This document shows, in pieces, positions 51,534 through 58,670 of a DNA stretch of 64,000 nucleotides. The stretch is from Halanaerobium salsuginis (GTDB lineage: Bacteria > Bacillota > Halanaerobiia > Halanaerobiales > Halanaerobiaceae), in the NCBI RefSeq assembly GCF_900114545.1, contig NZ_FOTI01000003.1, positions 1 through 64,000 on the forward strand, written 5' to 3'. Within the stretch, counting starts at the first letter, position 1. Each line of letters begins with the position of its first letter. Below the pieces are notes generated by a model, which made no database searches, was not told the origin of the DNA, and saw only the letters and a list, made by a program, of their open reading frames with translations. Both the position numbers and the translations under genes were made by a program.

Positions 51534-52370
51534 ATGAGTAAAAAGGCCTTACTTGCTGGTTGGGGGAATTTGCCTTTGCTGTGGGCTGAAAAAGCCAAAA
51601 TGGCTCAGGAAGATTTTATAATTATTTCTATTGCTGAAGAAATAACAGCTAACTTTTCTGAGTTTGCTTGTCAGGAATATACAATTAACTTAAGTGAGTT
51701 TAATAAACTGATTGAACTCCTTAAAGCAGAACAAGTTAGTGATTTAATTATGTTAGGCAAAATTCAAAAAGCCCACTTATTTGCTGGTTTTGAACCCGAT
51801 ATAAGATTAAAAAAATTACTGGCTGGGCTGCCTAATTTTAATGATGATACAATAATGCTGGCTCTGGTAAAAGAATTTACTCGGTCAGGTATTAACGTTC
51901 TACCCCAAGATTATCTTTTGCAAGATCAATTAGCTAAAACAGGAGTCTTAGCAGGCAAACTAACTGAGCAATTAAAAACTGAGCTGAGTTTTGCCTTTAC
52001 AACTGCTTATAACTTAGGCCAGCTTGATATTGGTCAGACTGCTTTAACTAAAAATGGAGCGGTTCTAGCTCTGGAAGCTATTGAAGGTACTGACCAGGCT
52101 ATTAAACGAGCTGCTGAATTTGGTGGCCCGGGGATAGTTATGGCTAAGTGCAGTAAAAAAGAACAGGACTTGCGGTTTGATCTACCTACAGTTGGTCTGC
52201 AGACACTAGATAATTTAATTAGCAGTCAAGCAGCCGCTTTAATAATTGAATCAGGTAAGACATTTATTTTAAATCAGGCCGAGTTTTTACAGCGGGCAGC
52301 TGCTAATAATTTAGTGGTTGTAGCGGCTGGACACAACAAAGGAGAACTGATTTTCCCTTGGCAAAAATAA
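51534..52370 (+). CDS. lpxI: UDP-2,3-diacylglucosamine pyrophosphatase, LpxI type
   Basis: LpxI (DUF1009) cleaves UDP-2,3-diacylglucosamine to lipid X and UMP, replacing LpxH of Escherichia. The product is 278 residues, starting KKALLAGWGNLPLLWAEKA. EAIEGTDQAIKRAAEFGGPG and VGLQTLDNLISSQ lie in the C-terminal domain. An upstream ATG at 51498 lies inside lpxA; ATG 51534 follows GGTAGGTG. It overlaps lpxB by 13 nt. Confidence 0.92.
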   Translation: MSKKALLAGWGNLPLLWAEKAKMAQEDFIIISIAEEITANFSEFACQEYTINLSEFNKLIELLKAEQVSDLIMLGKIQKAHLFAGFEPDIRLKKLLAGLPNFNDDTIMLALVKEFTRSGINVLPQDYLLQDQLAKTGVLAGKLTEQLKTELSFAFTTAYNLGQLDIGQTALTKNGAVLALEAIEGTDQAIKRAAEFGGPGIVMAKCSKKEQDLRFDLPTVGLQTLDNLISSQAAALIIESGKTFILNQAEFLQRAAANNLVVVAAGHNKGELIFPWQK

Positions 52371-53497
52371 TGGTTTCTGCAGGAGAAGTTTCGGGTGATA
52401 TGCATGCTGCTGCAGTACTCAAAGAAGTGAAAAATAAAATAAAACAGACTGAGATATTTGGCATGGGGTCCACTGCTTTACTTGATTTGGGAGCAGAAAT
52501 TTTAATTGATCCTACAGCTATCAGTACCATTGGCTATCTAGAAGCTTTCAAAAATATCGGACAGCATTTCAAAAATCTCAAACAGATGCGCCAGTTATTG
52601 AAAAAACGCCAGCCTGATCTTGTTTTTCTAGTTGATTATTCAGCTTTTAATATGAGATTAGCTAAAAGCTGTAGTCAGCTGGGAATCCCGGCTGTTAATT
52701 ATTTTCCACCTTCGGCCTGGGTTTATAATAGGAGGAGAGCTGACAAAATGGCCGCTTATGGCACCAATATAGCGGCAGTTTTTCCGATGGAAAGAGATGT
52801 CTATCAGGCAGCTGGGGCTGATGTTACTTTTGTCGGGCATCCTCTGCTTGATTTAGTTAAAGTGCAGGCTAGTTCTTCAGAATTAAGAGCAGAACTTAAG
52901 CTATCTAAAGTTCGCAAAGTAATCGCTTTATTTCCAGGTAGCCGTCATTCTGAAGTGGAGAGCCTATTACCGGAAATGATTAAAGCTGCCGCCAGGCTGC
53001 ATAAAGACTATCAGACTGAATTTGTTTTAGCTGCAGCTGCTGGTATAACAGATCAATTTCTGGCTAAATTCTTAGATAAAATTGATTTTGATTTACCAGT
53101 TCTAAGGGGGAGTAATTATAAAATAATGAAGGCAGCTGATTTGCTTTTGATTGCTTCGGGGACTACATCCCTGGAAGCAGCAATTCTAAATACGCCACAT
53201 TTGCTTGGTTATCACTCTGCTTTTACTACTTATCTGCTGGCTAAATATATATTTAAGGTAAAATTTGTTGGTCTGCCTAATATTATTATGCAGAAAGAAA
53301 TTATTCCGGAATTATTACAGAATGATTTTACCGCTGCTAAAATATATCGGCAGGTAGCAGATTGGTTAGAAAATCCTGTAAAATTACAGCAGTTAAAATC
53401 TGAATTAGCAGTAGTTAGAAAAAAATTAGGTGGTGGCGGTGCAGTCAAAAAAACAGCAGAATTATTAATAGATAAGGGAGGGCTAAGGAATGGATAA
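52358..53497 (+). CDS. lpxB: Lipid-A-disaccharide synthase
   Basis: LpxB (GT19) joins lipid X to UDP-diacylglucosamine. The product is 379 residues, with N-terminal IMVSAGEVSGDMHAAAVL, then VDYSAFNMRLAK and VNYFPPSAWVYNRRRADKMA, and the donor site ASGTTSLEAAILNTP near residue 268. The start is TTG inside the end of lpxI, so the two are coupled. It overlaps lptC by 8 nt. Confidence 0.95.
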   Translation: MAKIMVSAGEVSGDMHAAAVLKEVKNKIKQTEIFGMGSTALLDLGAEILIDPTAISTIGYLEAFKNIGQHFKNLKQMRQLLKKRQPDLVFLVDYSAFNMRLAKSCSQLGIPAVNYFPPSAWVYNRRRADKMAAYGTNIAAVFPMERDVYQAAGADVTFVGHPLLDLVKVQASSSELRAELKLSKVRKVIALFPGSRHSEVESLLPEMIKAAARLHKDYQTEFVLAAAAGITDQFLAKFLDKIDFDLPVLRGSNYKIMKAADLLLIASGTTSLEAAILNTPHLLGYHSAFTTYLLAKYIFKVKFVGLPNIIMQKEIIPELLQNDFTAAKIYRQVADWLENPVKLQQLKSELAVVRKKLGGGGAVKKTAELLIDKGGLRNG

Positions 53498-54086
53498 ACG
53501 ATATATTTTTTTAGCGCTCTTTATTTTTATAATTATTTTTTTCTCGATTTATTTTACAATTAATGATACTAATTTTATTTTGCCTGAACCTGTGCAGGAT
53601 AGTCAACAGCAGCCTAAACCTGATCAGGAACTGGAAAATGTAAATTTTACTATTTATAACAATCAACAGCAGCTTAGAATTAAACTAATTAGTAAAAATG
53701 TAGATAATTATACTACAACAGCTAAAATGGATTTAACCCCTTTTCGAGCAGAAGCTTATTCTCTGCTTGATGGCAGTTTGCAGTACACAATTACTGGAGA
53801 AACAGGAACTTACTATACAGCTGAGCATTATCTTAAAGTAAAAAGAAATGTTGAGCTTAAAAGTGAGCTTTATCAAATTAATTCTGATAAATTAGATTAT
53901 TATCTTGATAAAAATTATTTATCAGGTAGTGGATCAGTTATAATTACTGGTAATGAATTTAATGCAAAGGCCGACTCTTTTAACAGTGATTTAAAGCTGA
54001 ATAACTTAAAACTTATCGGGCAGCAAAAAGATTTTAAGCCTGAGGTTAAATTTAAAGAGCCAGAGGAGAGAAAGCAAAATGATTAA
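53490..54086 (+). CDS. lptC: LPS export protein LptC
   Basis: LptC is a membrane-anchored periplasmic protein that takes LPS from the LptB-permease complex to LptA. The product is 198 residues, with one N-terminal membrane helix (about 5-24) and a beta-jellyroll domain of short strands (for example AKMDLTPFRAEAYSLLDG). The call rests on topology, fold pattern and position directly before lptA and lptB. It overlaps both neighbours by 8 nt. Confidence 0.85.
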   Translation: MDKRYIFLALFIFIIIFFSIYFTINDTNFILPEPVQDSQQQPKPDQELENVNFTIYNNQQQLRIKLISKNVDNYTTTAKMDLTPFRAEAYSLLDGSLQYTITGETGTYYTAEHYLKVKRNVELKSELYQINSDKLDYYLDKNYLSGSGSVIITGNEFNAKADSFNSDLKLNNLKLIGQQKDFKPEVKFKEPEERKQND

Positions 54087-54744
54087 AAAAACTTTATTTA
54101 TCTTATTGATTATATTATTATTTTTAACTACAGTAGAAGCAGCTGCAGTTCGAGAATTAACTGGCGATAAACTTGATTTTTCCGAAAATGAGCAGGGACA
54201 AATTTTTACTGCTGTTGGTAATGTTAATTTATTATATGATCAGCTTAAAGTAACAGCAGCTGGGCAAGGTATTTACTATCGTTACAGTGGCCAATTAGAT
54301 TTTCAAGATGATGTAGAATTATTTTACCAGGAATATCAGGGGGCTGCTCAAAAATTGACAGGTAATGTTAATCAGCAGGTTTATCATCTACAAGATCAGG
54401 CAGAGCTAACCACTGCGGAAGCAGAAGTTAGTGGTGACCAGATAGATTTTTATCAGCTAGAACAGCGTGTTGAAGCAAGTGGTAATGTTTACCTTAAATA
54501 TCAAGATTTTTGGGCTGAAGCCGACCAGGCAACTTATTATTTGGATCGTAAATTTATGATTTTAACTGGTAATGTACGTGGAGCAAGAAATGGTCAAAAA
54601 TTCACTTCTGATTCAGCAGAAGTGAATCAGTTAACTAATCAGGTAAAACTTAAGGGTCAGGCTAAGCTTACTTTACCAGCTGAATCAACAACATCTGATT
54701 CAGCAGCACAGGATAGTCCTTCTAATGAGCAGGGGGGAAATTAA
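54079..54744 (+). CDS. lptA: LPS transport periplasmic protein LptA (OstA-like)
   Basis: A signal peptide (1-21, ending TVEAAAVR) is followed by repeated OstA-type beta segments: LTGDKLDFSENEQGQIFTAVGNVNLLYD, in pieces, and later ATYYLDRKFMILTGNVRG. LptA forms the periplasmic bridge for LPS. The product is 221 residues. The last 25 residues are Ser/Asp-rich and disordered. It ends directly at the lptB ATG. Confidence 0.87.
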   Translation: MIKKTLFILLIILLFLTTVEAAAVRELTGDKLDFSENEQGQIFTAVGNVNLLYDQLKVTAAGQGIYYRYSGQLDFQDDVELFYQEYQGAAQKLTGNVNQQVYHLQDQAELTTAEAEVSGDQIDFYQLEQRVEASGNVYLKYQDFWAEADQATYYLDRKFMILTGNVRGARNGQKFTSDSAEVNQLTNQVKLKGQAKLTLPAESTTSDSAAQDSPSNEQGGN

Positions 54745-55464
54745 ATGCCTCTGCAAGCACAGAGTTTAGTTAAAATTTATAATAAGGAAAAGGTAGTTAA
54801 TCAGGTTGATTTAACAGTAAAAAGAGGTCAGATAGTTGGACTTTTAGGACCGAATGGTGCTGGTAAAACTACTACTTTCTATATGGTGCTTGGTTTTATT
54901 AAGCCAGATGCTGGTAAGATATTTCTTGACCAGAATGATATTTCAACGCTTTCTGTTCATAAAAGAGCCCGGCGGGGAGTAGGGTATTTGCCGCAAGAAG
55001 CATCTATTTTTAAAAAGATGACAGTAGCTAATAATTTGCGGTCTATTCTAGAATTTCAGAGTTTAAATCAGTCAGAGATTAAAAGTCGTATCGATGAACT
55101 GCTGGCTGAGTTTCATATTGAAAAATTACGCCAGCGGAAAGGATTTCAGCTTTCAGGTGGAGAAAGAAGAAGAGTTGAAATCGCACGTGCTTTAGCAACA
55201 GAGCCAGATTTTATTCTGTTAGATGAGCCCTTTGCTGGTGTTGATCCTATTGCTGTTAATGATATTCAGGAAATAATTCGCTATTTAAAAAAACGTGGTT
55301 TGGGAGTTTTAATTACTGATCACAGTGTACGCGAAACACTTTCGATTACAGATCGTGCTTATATTATGCATGAAGGTAAAATTCTGCTGTCAGGTACGTC
55401 AGCAGAAATTACCGAAGATGAACAAGCCCGTAAATTTTATCTGGGTGATAAATTTAAAATTTAA
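54745..55464 (+). CDS. lptB: LPS export ABC transporter ATP-binding protein
   Basis: LptB is the ATPase that powers LPS extraction from the inner membrane. The product is 239 residues. Walker A is GPNGAGKT (35-42), the signature is LSGGERRRVEIARAL, and Walker B is FILLDEPFAGVDP. The high identity pattern, including YLPQEASIFKKMTV, is typical of LptB. It has no gap from lptA and its stop overlaps the next frame. Confidence 0.95.
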   Translation: MPLQAQSLVKIYNKEKVVNQVDLTVKRGQIVGLLGPNGAGKTTTFYMVLGFIKPDAGKIFLDQNDISTLSVHKRARRGVGYLPQEASIFKKMTVANNLRSILEFQSLNQSEIKSRIDELLAEFHIEKLRQRKGFQLSGGERRRVEIARALATEPDFILLDEPFAGVDPIAVNDIQEIIRYLKKRGLGVLITDHSVRETLSITDRAYIMHEGKILLSGTSAEITEDEQARKFYLGDKFKI

Positions 55465-55478
55465 TGGGGTGCATTCTT

Positions 55479-56579
55479 TTGAAAACAGTTAATAAATACA
55501 TTTACAAAGAGTTAATTGCACCCTTTTTCTTTGGGGTGGCAGCTTTTACTGGAATTTTTATTGGAACAGATCTAATTTTTAAATTAACCGAATATTATAC
55601 CGAATGGGGAGTAAATGTAATAACTTTAATCAGGCTCTTTTTTCTCAGTCTGCCAGCAATTATAGTTGTTACTTTTCCAATGGCTTCTCTTTTAGGAACT
55701 ATTATGGCTTATAATCGCCTTTCCGGTGACAGCGAAATTACTGCTATGCGGGCCGGTGGGATCAGTGTAATTGCCATTGTTATGCCAGCATTATTAATGG
55801 GGCTGGTGACCAGTGGGGTAACAATTGCGATTAATGAATTTTTAGTTCCAGAGGCAAATTATCAATCAGAGCAAATTATTTATCAGTTTAAGCATGGAGA
55901 GCAACGTCCAGAAACTCAATATGATCTTTTTTTAAATCCGATTGATAGTCAGACCCATCGTCCAGATTATATGCTTTATGCGAGAACTTTTAATGCTGAT
56001 AGTGGAGAAATGAAAAATGTAGTAGTACAGATTTTCGAAAATGGTCATCCAGCGCGTGTTTTGGAGGCTCAGAGTGCTAAATGGCTAACTGATGGCTGGC
56101 ATTTTTACAATGGGACTGTTTATTTTCTCGATAAATCGAATCGGCAGCCAGCATTAGAGTTCAGCAGTTATCGTTCTCGAGAAGATATTCATTCGCCAGC
56201 TCAGGCTGGTAAACTGGGTAAAGATATTGATGAAATGAATATTAGACAGCTGCGCGAAAAAATTACTTTACAGGAAGAGCAGGGGAGAACTGCCTATGAA
56301 GAAAGAGTTGAACTACATCAGCGGTTTGCTATTCCACTGGCCAGTTTTATTTTTGCACTGCTGGCAGCTCCGTTGGGAATTAAACCACAACGCTCTGCTG
56401 GTTCAGCAACTGGATTTGGAATCAGTATTATTATAATATTTATTTATTATATTTTAATGACAGTTGGTGATGCTTTAGGTAGTAAAGGAAGTATTGCTCC
56501 CTGGCTTGGTGCCTGGCTGCAGAATATAGTTATTTTTCTAGTTGGATCTATTATGCTTTATCGAAGTGCCCGGCAATAA
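55479..56579 (+). CDS. LptF/LptG family LPS permease (single copy)
   Basis: This is a membrane protein of 366 residues. Three N-terminal helices (for example FFFGVAAFTGIFIGTDLIF and VVTFPMASLLGTIMAYNRLSGDSEITAMRAGGIS, in pieces) are followed by a periplasmic beta domain (about 125-250) and three C-terminal helices. AIPLASFIFALLAAPLGI is typical of YjgP/YjgQ proteins. Only one such gene lies here where enterobacteria have lptF and lptG, so a homodimer is possible. TTG 55479 is preferred over ATG 55464 because GGGGTG lies between them. Confidence 0.88.
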   Translation: MKTVNKYIYKELIAPFFFGVAAFTGIFIGTDLIFKLTEYYTEWGVNVITLIRLFFLSLPAIIVVTFPMASLLGTIMAYNRLSGDSEITAMRAGGISVIAIVMPALLMGLVTSGVTIAINEFLVPEANYQSEQIIYQFKHGEQRPETQYDLFLNPIDSQTHRPDYMLYARTFNADSGEMKNVVVQIFENGHPARVLEAQSAKWLTDGWHFYNGTVYFLDKSNRQPALEFSSYRSREDIHSPAQAGKLGKDIDEMNIRQLREKITLQEEQGRTAYEERVELHQRFAIPLASFIFALLAAPLGIKPQRSAGSATGFGISIIIIFIYYILMTVGDALGSKGSIAPWLGAWLQNIVIFLVGSIMLYRSARQ

Positions 56580-56614
56580 TAGTAATGTTTATTTGATTTG
56601 AGGAGGTGAAGGCC

Positions 56615-57889
56615 ATTAATGCTTTTGTAATCATAGCAATGGTAGTTTTTTTGAGTGGCTTAATCGCTTTTATTGGTGATCGAATTGGACTTAAAATGGG
56701 AAAAAAGCGTGTTTCTTTATTTGGTCTTCGGCCCCGCTATTCTTCTATTATTATTACAATTATAACTGGTATTTTAATTGCTGTTATTTCGATCACTATT
56801 TTATTAGGGATTTATTCTGAACTCAGGCATGCTCTTTTCAATATTAATGATGTTCTTTCTCGACTGGAAAGTTTAAACCAGCAGTTAGCAGAGCGTGATC
56901 AAGAACTTACTGCCAGGAATAAAGAACTGGCTGCTAAAGATGATCAGCTTACTAAATTGCAAAATGAAATTGATAGTAAAGAACAGGTTATTGAAGAAAA
57001 AGAAAATGAATTGGCTGCCCGGGAAAAAGAGATAGCAAAAAGAGACCAGGAAATAGCTGCAGTTGAAGCAGAATTAAAGAATCTTTCTGCAAATCGTAAA
57101 GAACTTCAGGCTAGAATTACTGAACTTAACAGCCAGAGAGATGATTTAGAAAAACAAATTACAGATCTTAAGAGTCAGACAGCTGATTTAAACGAGCAGA
57201 TTGCTAATCTGGAATCTGACTATGACAGGCTGCGAGAAGTTGCTAATCAGCTGCAGGCAGGTGTTATTTATTATATGGGTGAAGATATGGTTTATCAGAA
57301 AGGTGATATTGTTTATACTGATGTTCTAACAGGAGGGCGTAGTGAACAGTCAACTATTTCTGCTTTAAATAAATATCTGCAGGCAGCAAATGAAGTTGCC
57401 AAGCAGAATGAAATTGAAGTTAATCAGGAGACCGGGATGGCTTTGCGTCTGCAGACAGAAGATATTTTGAATGCGGCTCGCATTATTTATAATATGGATC
57501 CAGGTAGTCGGGTAATAGTTTCTTTAGTGGCCAGAGTCAATGTGCCCAAAAATGACTGGCTTTATGCCAATTTTCAGCTGCACGAAGATTTTATAGTTTT
57601 TGAAAAAGATTCTCTAATTGGCAGTAAGCAGATAGTGGCAGGTCAGAGCAGTTCTGAAATCGAAAATAGCCTGCGATCTCTGCTACAGGAAATAAATGAA
57701 AAAGCTATTAATCAGGGATTATTACCTGATAACTCAGGTCAGGTAGGTAGTATTAACTTTAGTGAGTTTTATGATATTCTCAATCAAGTTAAAGCAGCAG
57801 AAAAAAAAGTTACTGTTAAAGTTTATGCTAAAACTGCTATCTGGCGGGAAGATCGCTTAACTGATAATATTAACTTTAAATTAGAATAA
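56615..57889 (+). CDS. DUF3084 membrane-anchored coiled-coil protein, probable ATT start
   Basis: Two N-terminal membrane helices flank the conserved DRIGLKMGKKRVSLFGLRPR of DUF3084. A long coiled coil follows (about 90-200, heptads such as RDQELTARNKELAAKDDQL), then a C-terminal mixed domain. The length is about 424 residues. GTG 56606 shares its first base with the AGGAGG ribosome site (56601-56606). The codon 8 nt downstream is ATT (56615), directly before the hydrophobic INAFVIIAMVVFL, so ATT is the likely start. Function is unknown; its partner is the next gene. Confidence 0.8.
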   Translation: MNAFVIIAMVVFLSGLIAFIGDRIGLKMGKKRVSLFGLRPRYSSIIITIITGILIAVISITILLGIYSELRHALFNINDVLSRLESLNQQLAERDQELTARNKELAAKDDQLTKLQNEIDSKEQVIEEKENELAAREKEIAKRDQEIAAVEAELKNLSANRKELQARITELNSQRDDLEKQITDLKSQTADLNEQIANLESDYDRLREVANQLQAGVIYYMGEDMVYQKGDIVYTDVLTGGRSEQSTISALNKYLQAANEVAKQNEIEVNQETGMALRLQTEDILNAARIIYNMDPGSRVIVSLVARVNVPKNDWLYANFQLHEDFIVFEKDSLIGSKQIVAGQSSSEIENSLRSLLQEINEKAINQGLLPDNSGQVGSINFSEFYDILNQVKAAEKKVTVKVYAKTAIWREDRLTDNINFKLE

Positions 57890-57923
57890 TTTTTAGCCGG
57901 CTAATATAAGGAGATGAGCAAAA

Positions 57924-58361
57924 ATGGATCAGGTTTTATTAGCATTTGATCCTGGCAGTCATAAAATAGGAGCAGCAGTTGTGGATTTCAATGCTCAACT
58001 GCAGGAAAAGACAATTCTCAGCCAATCAGAATTAACTGCTTACTTAGCTGAATTAGCTAAGCATTATCAAATTGTAAAAATAATAATTGGTAATGGAACT
58101 ACCGCTCTCGAGTTACTTGCAATGTTAAATAATGAACTGCCTGAACAGGAAATAGAGCTGGTAGAAGAAAGCTATACTACAGAAGCTGCTCAGGCTCGAT
58201 ATTTAGCTGAAAAGCCAATGTCAAATTACGAAAAATTACTCCGGAAATTTATCAGCTGGAAGGTAAAAAAACCACTTGATGATTATGCAGCTTTAATTAT
58301 TGCAGAAAAATATCTAAAAAAGCTTGACAAAGAGCCAGCTGACAAGTACAATAGTGAATGA
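57924..58361 (+). CDS. RuvC/YqgF-like RNase H-fold protein
   Basis: The product is 145 residues. Motifs in order are LLAFDPGSHKIGAAVVD (first aspartate), IIIGNGTT, VEESYTTEAAQARY (glutamate) and PLDDYAALIIAEKYL (aspartates). These match the acidic residues of YqgF/RuvC-like nucleases, although the protein is not the standard YqgF. It lies 34 nt after the DUF3084 gene, a pairing also known from cyanobacteria. The nucleic acid substrate is unknown. Confidence 0.75.
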   Translation: MDQVLLAFDPGSHKIGAAVVDFNAQLQEKTILSQSELTAYLAELAKHYQIVKIIIGNGTTALELLAMLNNELPEQEIELVEESYTTEAAQARYLAEKPMSNYEKLLRKFISWKVKKPLDDYAALIIAEKYLKKLDKEPADKYNSE

Positions 58362-58416
58362 GGATACAAAAATTAAAATTGAATTAAAAAATTGGATTTT
58401 GAAAATTGAATACTTC

Positions 58417-58443
58417 AAGCAAATTGTAAGCTTTTTTTTGCTT
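58417..58443 (+). terminator. Weak hairpin with internal T-run
   Basis: AAGCAAA (58417-58423) pairs with TTTGCTT (58437-58443) around a loop ending in eight T's. It may terminate the envelope operon, but the stem is weak. Confidence 0.35.
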
Positions 58444-58462
58444 AATTAATGTTTTAAATAAC

Positions 58463-58670
58463 GCTTATCAACTCGACGCTAAAATGTAGCTGGAAGGAGG
58501 TGCCCCCCGAACGCTGCGTAGTGGGAGAGTTATAAGAGTTCTAATGCTTATCAGAAGCAAAGGATAGCTGAAGAGGAAACAAGGAAACTCGCTCGGATGT
58601 CCTCTGTGTTTAGATAGGTCGCTTAGGACTTATAGATAGTAAACACAAACAATCAAGGGGGATTTTATTA
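58463..58670 (+). ncRNA. Candidate structured 5' leader of the SLH porin gene
   Basis: The 309-nt gap before the SLH porin gene contains a block richer in G+C than the spacers around it. Stems are TGCTT/AAGCA (58545-58559), AGAGGA/TCCTCT (58572-58577 with 58600-58605), and directly adjoining it GTGTTTA/TAAACAC (58606-58612 with 58640-58646), which encloses ATAGGTC/GACTTAT (58614-58620 with 58627-58633). Two copies of GCTTATCA (58463, 58546), each followed by TAGCTG (58487, 58565), suggest a repeated module. GGGGG lies at 58657-58661. It resembles no riboswitch class I know. Confidence 0.55.

Noticed and set aside
58463-58670. Leader as a known riboswitch (c-di-AMP, M-box, SAM or cobalamin type)
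   Set aside because: Short matches such as CCCGAAC and CTTATCA occur, but the conserved cores and their order are missing.
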